Shown in pieces: positions 49,385 to 61,080 of a stretch of 64,000 nt of DNA (position 1 is its first letter; each line of letters opens with the position of its first letter). Origin of the DNA: Linyphia triangularis (taxonomy: Eukaryota; Arthropoda; Arachnida; Araneae; Linyphiidae); the NCBI GenBank assembly GCA_963978545.1, contig OZ021721.1, positions 109,031,366 through 109,095,365 of the forward strand. Direction: 5' to 3'. Position numbers and translations under genes: made by a program. The notes beneath the pieces are model-generated. The model saw only the letters and a program-made list of their open reading frames with translations, was not told the origin of the DNA and made no database searches.

Positions 49385-50300
49385 GGTATCCGACTACGTT
49401 GAAAAGGTCAATTTTTATGAAATTATTATTTATTTTTTTATTCAGTAACTTTTTTGAACACATTTTTAACTTTCTGAAACAGTCTTTACTTTTTATGTGC
49501 GTCAATTAGATGCGAAGTTATTCCAATTTTTATACATTATGGAAGGTGTCAAAATCAACCGGAAGTTGCATTCCGAAACCAAAACAATATGCTATATCGA
49601 GCAAAATTTTATGCTACCGAGTACAAAAGTGGCTGGAAAAAAATTAAGATCCTCAAACTGTCACTATTGAGAAAAAAGAGGGTGTGAGTTACAAAAGTGG
49701 TGAATTTCACACATAAAACTTGTTAAAATATAAAATGAAACATAAATGAAAACTTTAAACGCGTTTTCTGCAGAATGAGTTATTTGTTAAATAACGAGCG
49801 CGCAAATCCTGATTTGACAAAAACTTGTATAGATTTTTGAATGAAAATTTCAGAAAATGCTTACTATTATATTAAGAAGGCAATGAACCAGAAATTTAGC
49901 ATTAACATTTACTACTTTTTAATTTATATCTGTTTTTGTAGAACAGTAGGAGTAATTTTTATAAAAATTCATAAATACCAATTTATAATGTTCACAATTT
50001 TTCAACTATTTATAATATCTTTTATATTTTTGGTTCATTGCCCTCTCTACTATCATAAATATATGGTTGCAAGAGGAATTTGGGATATGTATAATAGATT
50101 TTTTTGTAGTGTGTTTTTGCTTTATCATAAAATTTCCTTAAAATTTGTCTAATACTGCTTTATTTTTATTAAAAAAAAATTTATTTGCTTTATTTTTTGC
50201 TTTACTTCATACTTTTATATTATAAACTTCAGAAAAAATTGCCTAAACTGTACTTAATAAGCCATTTTTAAAAAAGTTGTTCCGAACGTAGTCGGATACC
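49385..50300. mobile_element. TTAA element family T1, copy 2 (916 bp)
   Basis: Perfect 16-bp ends GGTATCCGACTACGTT and its complement, with TTAA at 49381-49384 and 50301-50304. The interior contains ACTTTAAACGCGTTTTCTGC (49752 on), the inverted form of a motif in the TTAA element at 22427. The 103-codon plus frame (49841-50152) is hydrophobic and AT-biased with no known domain; probably not a gene. Confidence 0.9.
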
Positions 50301-50304
50301 TTAA

Positions 50305-51054
50305 AAAAGCATAGATTCATGGTTGCACATTTTGTCTGATAAACCATTTATTCTGTCCTATGTGTATTTAATTTACTTTAAAAGGTGTGTAATAGAGCCT
50401 ATTGTGGGATAAAAAATTTAATTGCTAGACAAATTTTACCAAGTTTAAACTTTTCAAAATGCTGTATCTTCGATCAAAAACGAGGATCCTCTTCCAGTTC
50501 TCACAAAAAAAAAATCATGAGGAAAATGCTTAGAGGCACCGAATAAAAAGCAAGTGATTATTCATTTTAGAATACTTTTTAATATGTACCTTCGATACAA
50601 CAACACATAATCTATCCTCTCTTCATCACAATCAAAGTTAAATTGCTAGTTTGCAAGTTAATTAAATTGCTAGTTTTGTAATATACAAGACACCAAGTGG
50701 ATTGAAGTAACTTATACTTCAATCAATTAGAAATTATCCCTTCAAGAAGTTTAAAAACCTGAAAGGTTATTTGGACTATTAATCTTGATATTTACAGCCC
50801 GATGGTATTGACAAGGGGTGGAACTGTAGTGAAAAAGACAATGAGAAGTTTCTTTTACTTTTCAATTTTTCATGGACCAATCTTCTTAATTTCGGAGATT
50901 ACTCTACAAACTTATATAAATTTAATTACTAAGTAGCTAAAAATTACTTCTGCGTTCCAATCGCAATACGCTATTTATTAACAGCGTTTGATAAAAAGTT
51001 GCGGGGGGGAGGGGGGGAGATATTTTGATGTGATAATACTAAATTTAAATTATT
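50305..51054. other. no gene seen
   Basis: AT-rich; a short G-rich patch (GCGGGGGGGAGGGGGGGAG) lies near 51001. Nothing else recognised. Confidence 0.45.
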
Positions 51055-51255
51055 AAAAAGCTGTAACAAAAGAACCACTAGTCAGAATTATCTGAAATTT
51101 GACCTGAATGTGTGCGAAAAAAAGGAAATGGCACTGCACAAGAAAAAAGTTGTTTGAAATAATTGTTTTTCTTCGTGTAAATTTAGGTCAAATTTCAGGT
51201 CTTTCTGACCAGTGCTTTTTAGAGCTTTTGGAAAGTTGAACTTTAAAATCCTCCT
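51055..51255. mobile_element. MITE family G, copy 3
   Basis: Inverted arms (about 51057-51115 and 51170-51250) share the family signature: AGCTGTAACAAAAGAACCAC, AAATTTGACCTGAATGTG on the left, and GTCAAATTTCAGGTC and AAAGTTGAACTTTAA on the right. The outer CAGGGTGATTATA ends are lost. Confidence 0.7.
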
Positions 51256-52892
51256 CTGGAAAGCAATAAGGTCATTAAGATAGTTAATCTTGTAAGTTTT
51301 TTCTTTGAAATCAATTGCCAACTAATGTTCATTGAAACTGAGATTGTTGTTAAGATTACTCAAAAAACTATTCACGTAATTAAAATATGGTTTGGATACA
51401 TATTATTTGATGATGGCCGAAGAATTGAATTCATGGGAATTACGGGAATAGAATTGCGAGTTCCCCAGAAATTTTTAATGTGTTGATACGAGAAACTACA
51501 GACTACTGTAAGAGTGTAAGAAACTATAGACTGCTAGAACTAGAAACTACTTGTCAATGTGAAAGCTACAGACTTAAGTATGTTTTCATAAGCTAGTCGT
51601 ATAATGCAAAAATATTACGTGATAATGGTTTATTAACCTTTTGTTAACTTAACGTAAAGTTTGTTAACCTTTTTTTAATGTTTGTTTGCTTTAGGAAAAG
51701 AATAGATGACATGCGTGTTGTAATTAAGCTCAAATAGATGTGGAACGGTACTTCTTTCGATAAAAAAAGCTTCGGTCAATTGCAGGTTATGAGCATATCC
51801 CCATAACCCCCTATCCTCGATTTTACCAGCTTAATTACAAAACATCGGAATAAAATTGTGTCTTTGATAATCTGGATTGGTCAAGACACTTTATGGGGAA
51901 AAAAACGTCTCAAATTGGTTCAGTAGATCTCCAGTTATTAATTTACACCTTTAGGAAATAGAAAGGTGAAATAAGGAAATTTTTCAAAATCTTATTTAAC
52001 CAGAGACCTTCCCGTTGTTTTGAAAATTAAATGAGTGTAAAAGTCAAACACATCCACTCACCCAAGGCCACTCATTTTTAAATCTTTTATATTAACTTCA
52101 TTTTTGTTTTCTTGTTTGGGATGGGAAAATTTTTGGAGGACTAATTAGAACATTCAAATCGATCCAAAACTTAACAGATAGACTAGTGGTTGATCAATGC
52201 ATTCTATTAAGTTTTGGGAGTAAAAATAAAATTAATCAATAGTACGAAATAGATGTTTTCATTGTAGTGGTCAAACTCTGAAAATTTGATTTGAGCTCAA
52301 AATCGCTTTAATAAGTTGCAATTGCACTTAAAAGCTGGCAATGCATATAAAGGTTTTATAGTGAAAATTGTGTTTTTATAGTTTAATTTTTTATAAATAG
52401 GGATTAGGAAATATAGGGGGATTGAAGAAAACTGTGTTTTTGAGGTGTTGTAAAATCATTCCACACATTCACTCATCAACTTGAATACGATGAAATGCGT
52501 GCTTAAGAGTTAAAAATAAACACTCTTTTAGATTACAAATGCGTCACTCTTCACTTGTGTGTGCGTGTGCAATCATTTGTCAAAATCTTGACATCTTACT
52601 CCTACATTCGATTCTTCATCCAATACTGGCTATTTATCTTAAACTTTTATTCTCATTAATTCTTATCTAAACTTTGACACATATTTGCTTAATTTTGAAA
52701 AGCATATCTTTCCTATTTTATAACCAATATTCCCACTTGGAATACATTCTTCTTTCGTATTTCATGATCGCGAAATTTCAGTAAAAAGTTCCCTTTCAAA
52801 AAAGTACAATTAATCATCAATATAAAACACATTAGTTTACAAATGTTTTTTTATACATTTTCAGATTAATATTGAATGCATTAGATTTGTTG
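51256..52892. other. no gene; one diverged repeat block
   Basis: Around 51770-52000 the minus strand resembles the 38.3-38.9-kb tandem units. The rest is AT-rich and unremarkable. Confidence 0.4.
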
Positions 52893-53289
52893 TAAGGGCA
52901 ACTAAAAAAATCGAAGTATCTTAGATCTTTTCGCAGTAGTGTGAAAAAGATGTGAATTCTCGTAATTAAAAAGTGTACAAAAACTCAAAGCTCTGAAATG
53001 ATATCTTCTGGTGCCTCAATGGATCGAAAGTTGTGAAAATTAGACAAAATATGCTGAAAAATCAAAAATTTATAAATAATCACAGATTTCGTAGATCGTT
53101 TAGAGGTGGTGCTTAAAAGATACTATTTTTAACAACAATACCTGTTCAAAATTTTAGATTTATAGGTTAATATCTTCTTCCGCCTCAACGTCACCGAATC
53201 GTGGAAATTGAAGACAATTTTTTAAATAAACACAAATTGCACTCTCCACATTTAAATGCCAACAAAAAATTTATTCCATCTTTCAGACT

Positions 53290-55054
53290 TTACAAAAGCA
53301 TTACTGCTTGTAATCTTTGTGGACTCAATTTTGGTTTGTGTGTTTTTGGATTCTAGTGTTGCTAAAAAATCCGTCCCTATTCAGCGGTTCAACTGTTATC
53401 AGGAGGCTTCAGAGATTAGTTTTATATTTCGCTATATTGCTTGTGTGTGAAGTATATTTAATTAAGTCCGAGTCGCCCCTTTGCACACCATCCTGTATCA
53501 TCTTCAGAAGTTCATGAAAAGTGATCTCTCTGAGAACTTGAGACGATAACACATACCAAGTTTGCCAGTTAATGAGATGTGCCTAGTCTGTATCTTCAAG
53601 ATTAACAGTAGAAATTACAAATCTACAAACAATTTCCTTTTGAGCCATTTCCTTTTCCTTGATAATCAGTATAGCTGCAAGGCTCCTAGTAGGGCTTCTC
53701 TCATCAGTCAATATGGAAAAAAGTGTGTTTTATGGAACTTCAAAATTGGCGCTGCGAAATAATACATATATATAAAATCTTAATATTCGATTTGCAGTCG
53801 TTAGCCAGCGGACCAAATTCAACGTTCTTGGTTGACACACAGCTAGATCAGAAGAACAAACGCCAGAACGGATGGAGGTGCAAATGTCCAAGAAGTTTTT
53901 CTGTTCAGAACTTAGGGTAACAGGATCAATACCTGACAAGTCGCATTCATTACTATTAAAAGCAATCCGTCCTATATCCTTTCGCTGTTAGACGTTGTAC
54001 CGGAAGACTTGCCTCCTATGTACTCAAATAGGTGTCGTAATGGCAACTTGTTGGAATGAAGTAAACAGATCTCCTTCTTCTTCTTATCAAGGCCTATGGG
54101 GACTAAGGCACCTCTGCTTAAGCATTTTGTACCAACCCCATATCCCGTACATATCGGTAGTGGGCAGTACTGCACAGGATGTAAGCGCACACTCGCAAGA
54201 GGGAGTGCACAAGTCTACCTATAGCCACCGAAGAGTTCATTTCTACCTCTTTCGGTAGCTACCCTATAGATGGCAGCACTACCTACCGTATGTGGAACTT
54301 CTTAATTTAGAGGCAGTACCAAGCAGAAGATTCCACCAGAAGACTTGGCTTTGCCACCCCCAGAGGTATTGATTTGTATGGGAACTTGGAGGACTTTGCG
54401 ACCATGACTGATTTAACGTGCTCCAGTCACCATTAGTGAACACGGCGGTCTTTAGTCGGTCCCAGGCCCGAACTCGCAACCTCAGGGCTCGCAACCTTCT
54501 AGTTGCGAGAACGATACTCTCCCGACTGGGCTACGCGGCCCTTAAGTAAACAGATAATACATTGTATTGTCTCTGAAGTTTCAATTCAAGCCAACGAATT
54601 GCACCATTAAACGCTACAGCATTCATTACCATTCCGTCACCCCTGAGAACAATAAGGTTGCTAAAATCCTCCAATAACGCAGTGGTTACGTATTCGTAAA
54701 TGCTGTTGGATGTCTCAAGACTAGATCCACTTTCAGGTGTAATATTCCCCATGTACGTGGAACCATGTTCAAATACAATACAGTAAAGATCTTCTACAAT
54801 TGTTCTTTGCAATGCTTGTTCTTGAGTATTTCGGTAAAGTTTCTTCATGCCGTCCGTAAAAATAAAACTTGATAGAGTAGAACGATTTTCATTTATTTTT
54901 GAGGCAAATTCTTTTTTATATCTCGTTTTTTTCTTCGATGTTTTATTTCTTTCTGTGACGATTCCGGTGTTTAAATCCAATAATCAACCCAAATCTTGCA
55001 TAACATTAGAGGCAATAGCAGCCGTGGCTCTGATTGACAAACCATATTTGTAAC
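53290..55054 (-). pseudogene. decayed transposon-borne gene, RWLTTANR family
   Basis: On the minus strand, starting at the inner edge of the right TIR, fragments in shifting frames match a protein family I recall from spider and other arthropod genomes. In order: YGLSIRATAAIASNVMQDLG (54985-55045) and then a stop. The longest block is 54531-54980, with SKINENRSTLSSFIFTDG and LIVLRGDGMVMNAVAFNGA. After the SINE comes LLHSNKLPLRHLFEYIGG (from about 54060), then SSEQKNFLDIC and LVRWLTTANRILRFYI (53760-53920). The worn tail has HLINW and LNRDGFF (about 53350-53600). Several stops and frame changes plus a SINE insertion make it non-functional. Its place between long TIRs suggests it is the element's transposase; acidic residues in LRGDG and nearby could be remnants of a catalytic core, but that is inference. 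No named domain is assigned. Confidence 0.72.
54071..54543 (-). mobile_element. tRNA-derived SINE, family C (473 bp)
   Basis: The minus-strand head GGGCCGCGTAGCCCAGTCGG contains a near-perfect pol III A box. A B-box-like GGTTGCGAGTTCGGGCC follows, apparently preceded by a partial repeat of itself. A long body comes next, then an AAG-rich tail (complement near 54071-54090). A perfect 12-bp duplication AAGTAAACAGAT (54059-54070 and 54544-54555) flanks it. It is inserted in, and breaks, the RWLTTANR pseudogene. Much GC-richer than its surroundings. Confidence 0.9.
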
Positions 55055-55380
55055 GTGTATTTATTTAAAAATTTGCCTTCAATTTCTAAAATACGTTGCT
55101 ATTAAGGAGGTAGAATATATCAACCTATAATTTTCAAATTTTGAACAAGTCTTGAGTTAAAAAGAAAGAAATTTTAAGCCCTACCACAAACTGATCAATA
55201 AAATCTGTGATTATTTATTAATTTTTTAATTTTAAGCATTTTTAGTCCAATTTTTACAACTTTTGACCCATTCTGACGACAAATGATATCAATTCAGAGT
55301 TATAAGATTTTACACACTTTCAAGACCACAAAAAGATCTTGACTTTTTCGAGCCATCCTAATGGAATAGGAAGCTATTAG

Positions 55381-56180
55381 ACAAAAGACTCATAGTGACC
55401 TTCTCAAGTTTATGGTGATGTTTGATAAGTAGTATAAAAACCGAATTTGTATAACCCTTCATTAACTATAAAAAAAATATTTTAAATTAGTTTCACGTTT
55501 TGGTTGAAAAATTGTATAGTATAAAAACGTGATATGATGTAAATCTTATCAATGTGGACTTATAAAATGGTATAGTTAAAAAATAATTTTAATCCACTAT
55601 GCATTTTCAATCTCAAATAATTTTCTCCCACACATTCACTCTTAGAGAACGCCTCACGCCTCGATGTACTACTTGTCTGTGTAGCATAAAGCTACATTTT
55701 ATTCACCTTTTATTTTGTATAGACTACAATCATCTACAATATAAGAAACCATGTCAAACTTTTGATAAGATAAATTTTTATTTCGCAGACCGACGCTAAA
55801 AAGTAGGGCAAAAAGAAAAAATGTTTTGATAGTAAAGAGATTGAATTATCATGACACATTTTATATTTTTCATCACAAAACAAGAAGGGTTCTTGGTAAG
55901 AATTTATGCCTGAGGTATTTTTTAAGAATCCATTTTGTTTAGCTATTACATCGAAAATGTTTCTCAAGTAGTTCTTTTGCGAGCAATTTAGTTAGTGTGA
56001 AAATTTCTATTATTTTATATTTAAACAATGTAATTTTTTTTAAAAAAGTTCTTTAAAAAAACACTCTTCAATACTAAAATAGATTTTTAATTATTTAGAT
56101 TATTGCAACACTAACTGAACTAAACAGACAATATATAAATAGATACATTACTTCCAACGTAATAAGTATCAACAGAAATA
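55381..56180. other. no gene seen
   Basis: AT-rich flank of the long-TIR transposon; no supported feature. Confidence 0.45.
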
Positions 56181-56560
56181 GTTTCTAAAAATTAGAAACC
56201 CTTCATAAAGAAGTATCAATTTATAAAATAATTTAATCGTCATATATACATAAAAAAGTTGATGATATTTTCTTGTATTTTAACTGTAAATTTAAATACT
56301 TAAGAAATATTATTTAAAACCAATTAGATTTTTTTTTTTTTATCATAAAAGGAAACATTTTTGCCTTTGCAGTTTCTAAAAATTAGAAACCCTTCATAAA
56401 GAAGTATCAATTTATAAAATAATTTAATCGTCTTATATACATAAAAACGTTGATGATATTTTCTTGTATTTTAACTGTAAATTTAAATACTTATGAAATA
56501 TTATTTAAAACTAATTAGATTTTTTTTTATCATAAAAGGAAACATTTTTGCCTTGCAATC
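56181..56560 (+). repeat. tandem duplication, 191-bp unit
   Basis: GTTTCTAAAAATTAGAAACC starts both units, at 56181 and 56372. They differ at a handful of sites and in a T-run length. Each unit begins with a small palindrome. Confidence 0.93.
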
Positions 56561-57225
56561 ATTAAAATTTATTTATAATTGTCAGTTTATGGAATTTACA
56601 CTCTTATCTAATTTAATAAATTTTCATAGATTTAATTATATGGGACTCATTAGATTATAAAATCTTTCTAATGAAAATAATTTCTAATAAATATAGCCAT
56701 ACAAAAAAAATTTACTCTTCTACAATATAGCTTTATTTTCCCATTTTACGCATCAAATAGTAAATTCAAATATTATTACTGTATTACTTTGAAAGTTTTG
56801 ATAAAAACTATAATTAATACATGAATGTCATCCTTTAATTTAATTAACCTTTTTGAACCGTAAAGAGGAAAAGTGAACAATTGCATATTTTTTTCTACAG
56901 CATAACAGTGAACAAAAAACAACCGAAAATTCTATCAGGGGCGGCTAATTAAATATTTTATTTTCGTTCAGTTGCACATTAATCAAAAGGCTAAGCAGTA
57001 ATTTGTTGAAACCTAAAAAAAAAATGAAGGAACTAAAGGTTAAAATTTTATTTTAGGAATCTTGAGAAATGATTTTAACCACATAAAAACCACTTGCTAA
57101 CGCATTTCTTTCTGTCATTTAAGGTTTACTTTCAAATAAATGATAAGGAGCTATCCCAATTTATTTTTAAGCACTCAGATAGAGGCAGGAAAGATAATTT
57201 TTTTTTCTTTCATAAAGTGAAGAGT

Positions 57226-57270
<45 letters not shown>

Positions 57271-57587
57271 TACTAGATTGCAATATTTGTAAGTAATAAC
57301 ATTATTAATCTTCTATAATATTTAAGAGAAATTATTTTCCTATTTTATCATTTAATATAAAGAGTCTTTTGAGACATTTAATGAAAGGAGTTTGGTGAAA
57401 GAGATGCAAGATAGTATTGAACATGAACTCTTCTTCCATTCTGTGTGTATTGTTCAACATTAAAAAATTTCCTTGACGATGTAGTTCCTATAGATAATAA
57501 AAGACGACTATTCTGCATTATGGGATGAAAACAGTTTTCATATTTTTATTTAACTTTGTAACCAATTCTGGTTTCCTATTTGTGCCC
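56561..57587. other. no gene; poly-T run
   Basis: AT-rich; an uninterrupted T run of about 39 bases lies at 57228-57266. Nothing else recognised. Confidence 0.5.
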
Positions 57588-57831
57588 CATTTAAGTGCTT
57601 AGAACAGCCAATGTCCGCCTCTTAATGTTTCACTCGGTCAGAAAAGAAGGTCGATACTTGAGCGAGAACCTCTCTCTCTCTAACCACACCGGTAAGAGGA
57701 CATTGAAGCTGCGCTTGATTGAATGTGAACCAGCCTCTAATCGTATACACCAGTTATTAGCGAGGCCGGACCGAACTCGCAACGCGACAGTCACAAGCTC
57801 AACGCCTCAACTCACTACGCCACATTTTACA
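57588..57831 (-). mobile_element. tRNA-derived SINE, family D
   Basis: On the minus strand TGGCGTAGTGAGTTGAGGCG resembles an A box and GCGTTGCGAGTTCGGTCC a B box, at tRNA spacing. A GC-rich body of about 170 bp follows. The B-box region resembles family C but the body differs. No target duplication found. It abuts a family G MITE on its right. Confidence 0.65.
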
Positions 57832-57945
57832 GGATGATTAGAATTACAGTTAAGCACTCAAAAAGCTGTAAAAAATAAGCCACTCGTCAGAATAATCTGC
57901 AATTTGATCGGAATATACACGAAGAAGAGAAAAATGGTAAATACA
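57832..57945 (+). repeat. MITE family G, copy 4 (left arm only)
   Basis: TACAGGATGATTAGAATTAC starts the arm, followed by AAAAAGCTGTAAAAAATAAG, CACTCGTCAGAATAATCTG and GGAATATACACG, matching copies 1-3. The right arm is missing. Confidence 0.7.
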
Positions 57946-59730
57946 TTTTTGAAGAGGAAGGTTATAATAGGTTTTGTTACTAACATTTCCCTTAGCATTA
58001 TTGTCCCACATTTTTTAAACCATAAAAAAATAGTTATTTACATAATGTCTTTTTTGCAAATTTTAAGAATAAACTGTTTATATCCCAAGAGTTGTTCCAG
58101 AGAAAAAATAACACTCTAAAGAGGTAAAAGACAAAAATTTATATATATATATATATATATACAATGGCTTAATACATCTGAACTATATTTACTTAATTGG
58201 TTTAGATGCTTATTATGCATTTCAATCTAACACATATACTAATTTCGTCCAAGCAACTCTTCGTCAAGCTAACATCTCCACCAATAGCCCTTGATCACCA
58301 TGCTCCAAATACAGCTACCAATTTCGTTCCAACATCTAGTTTAATCGAAATAACTCAACTGATTAAATCCAAAGAGGGCATCTAGTTTAATTCAAACATT
58401 TTGACTACGTCAGTGCAAACAAACCAACTGATTTATACCACACAAATTAACTAGCCAAGTCCAAATTTTCGGATATACTCGTTCCATAAATAATAACTCT
58501 AAATTACTTAGATTCTTGAAGAAATGTAATAGTCAATGACTGACTAGCCAATAGAGAGTACATACACTCTCAAGCAATTGTATTACTTAGGAATTGTATA
58601 TTAGCAATTGTATTAGGCTAAAAACTAACAACTTGATTGATTTAGATTGTTCATTTTAAAGAAAAATCCAAAGAGTCGTCAATATTTGACCAATCCATGA
58701 CCTATATCGCGACCATGAAATATCCCAAAAAAAAAATGCATATACAAACAATAATGCTAGTTTAAAAGTAAAATCCGCATGATAACAGCATAATTAAAGA
58801 TATCATAACACATCATCATAAGATTAAAAAAAATAGCATAAATGGCCAAAGGGACCTTAAATACGACAAATAAAAATGAGTATTCAAACAAGAATACCTA
58901 TAAATGCTTATTCAAATAATACCAAGAAATCCATATTCAAACAAGAGTGCTGCACAAAATGTTTTTCCACTTACAATATCTTCTCAAATAAAGATTCCAA
59001 AGTGAACCCAAGTTACCAGATACAGCAACATAAAGTACATTAATTTTAATTCTAGATAAATTTTATTCGTATAAAAGAAATCGAATTTTTTTTATAGTTT
59101 TCATAAGGTTTCAACGCGTGTTTTCTGTAAAATCTAAGAAATTAAGTTTTGATTATAAATAGTAAAAAAAGTGCATTTATATTTCCTTCAAACACCATTG
59201 GTTATCTTGTATATTATTTCTGAAGCGTGGAGTTTTTTTCTGGACTCTTTATACAAAACTAAAATTATAAATTTGAAAAAGATATACTAATTTAAATGTT
59301 AAGATCTTCACTTCTGACGAATAGACTGTTTATAATTACACATTGTGTAATTTTCTTGAAAATCTAAGTTTAAAAAAATCAAAAATAGTCTAAAAAATTG
59401 GGAAGTTAAGATAGAACATAGTAGATGGCAGCACAATAGAAAAGAGAAAATCGCGATTCAAGCAAGTCGAGAAAATATAAGTAATCTTATATACCTCACC
59501 AATAGTTATCAAACTCTGATGAACTTCCGAATTGTAATTCCTCAAAGAAATCTTAAATTCGCAGCATAATACGATCAATGAGTACAATAATAATAATACG
59601 ACTCATTGAAAAAAGAAATAGTATTAGAAGCAGTATTTGATTATCAATTCCCTAAAAATCAACAATTTCTTCACATTTGTGAAAATATAGTCTGATTTTA
59701 AGACTGAGGGTTTGGAATTTATTTAAGATT
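57946..59730. other. no gene seen
   Basis: AT-rich, with a TA microsatellite at about 58140-58162. Nothing else supported. Confidence 0.45.
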
Positions 59731-59732
59731 AT

Positions 59733-59933
59733 AGAACGAGTGGTCATATTTTAAATTGTTTAAAATGCAGTTTAATACAGAAAGGAGAAAACTTTTATTT
59801 CAACAATAAGGTGATTGATAAATGGAATTGTTTGCCAGTGGATATAGTGATTTTAATCGGGATGGGTGGTTTTAAAAGAAAATTGGATATTCATTGGAGT
59901 ACTTCTTTGTATAAGCATTGTTTATGTATATAA
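59733..59933 (+). pseudogene. 3' end of a LINE reverse transcriptase ORF
   Basis: The plus frame RTSGHILNCLKC...GENFYFNNKVIDKWNCLP...GGFKRKLDIHWS, ending at TAA 59931-59933, matches the C-terminal tail of non-LTR retrotransposon reverse-transcriptase proteins. That tail has the usual order RTRGH, a phenylalanine-rich NFF block, RVxxxWNxLP, and then an FKxxLDxxW block. Only about 67 codons remain, consistent with 5' truncation or decay. The clade is not determined. Confidence 0.68.
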
Positions 59934-60179
59934 ATTTCATTGATTACTTTTAGAAGGACCGACCTTGCTAGGCATCATGCCTGTAGTTGGTGAACTTCTT
60001 TCGTATTTATAAAATGTCAGTCTAATACTCGAACTGTAACTGAAAATTAAAAAAATTACCTTTATATTCGAAAAGTGACTGTCCTGTTTGATAAAATTCC
60101 TCTTCAGTCGCTTGTTTGATTGGATTCTGTTAACAAAAGTTTTCTGATAAGGTTTTCCTTTGTCAACAAATAATTGCAT

Positions 60180-61080
60180 TGAATAATTTTGAAAGAGAAA
60201 AGTAAGCAGGCACTAAAGGTGAGTTTAAATTCAAAATCGAATATTGCAAAACTGCTTTGTACAAGTATATATGACGGGATGTCATTTGTAATGAAAATTT
60301 CAAAGAATAGCAAATAATAATTACATAAAATAATTTTAAAATTGTTCAGCAATCAGGAAATAAAGAAAAGTTTATGATCAAATTCTAATTTATCAAAGCT
60401 GCTTTGTATAGGTATATATGATTGAATATCTAGCGATGAAAATTTCCAAGATTTGTCAATTGATAATTGTATTTAATATTTCGAAAGAGAGCAAAACCAG
60501 AAATTAAAGTAGAGTTTATATTCAAAATGTATTTGAAAAACTGCTTTGTATAAGTATGTATGACTGGATATCACTAGCAATGGAAAATTCCTGTCAATTA
60601 ATAATTGTACTAAATAATTTTGAAAGATGGCAGAAACCTGAAACTAGAGTATTAATTCAAAATCTATTTGTAAATGTCTTTGCATCTGTGTATATGACTG
60701 GATTTCACTAGCAATGAAAATTACAAAGTCTCATTAACTAATAATTACATTATATAATTTTATAAAAGAACATCTAACTAGAAACTTAAGCTTAAGAGTC
60801 AAGCATAGTAACTTAAGCAAAACGGCTTTGTATAAGTATGTATGACTGTATATCACTAGCAATGGATAATTCCAGTCAATTTATAATTGTACTAAATAAT
60901 TTTGAAAGATGGCAGAAACCTGAAACTAGAGTATTAATTCAAAATCTATTTGTAAATGTCTTTGCATCTGTGTATATGACTGGATGTCACTAGCAATTAA
61001 AATTACAAAGTCTCATTAACTAATAATTACATTATATAATTTTATAAAAGAACAGCTAACTAGAAACTTAAGCAGAGTTT
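60180..61080 (+). repeat. tandem array of 134-148-bp units in a dimer pattern
   Basis: The marker TTTGTA/TTTGCA recurs at 60256, 60403, 60545, 60679, 60827 and 60961. Alternate units are more alike: the pair 60545+60679 is repeated at 60827+60961 with a 282-bp offset and near identity. This is a higher-order repeat. Confidence 0.88.

Larger units (their letters stand above)
52893..55380 (-). mobile_element. DNA transposon with about 330-bp TIRs
   Basis: Left arm 52893-53235 and right arm 55055-55380 are inverted copies over their whole length at perhaps 70-75% identity. Shared blocks include TAAATAATCACAGATTT, GTTCAAAATTT, TTATAGGTT, AATTGAAG and TTTTTAAATAAA. The right TIR ends exactly where the internal gene begins. 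Without the later 473-bp SINE and its target duplication the element is about 2.0 kb. The target duplication is not resolved. Superfamily not assigned. Confidence 0.82.

Noticed and set aside
49841..50152. 103-codon hydrophobic frame as a membrane protein
   Set aside because: It lies inside a non-autonomous TTAA element, with AT-driven composition and no related frame in the sister element at 22427.
54531..54980. 149-codon frame as an intact host gene
   Set aside because: It is one block of a longer transposon-borne gene broken by stops, a frame change and a SINE, between long TIRs.
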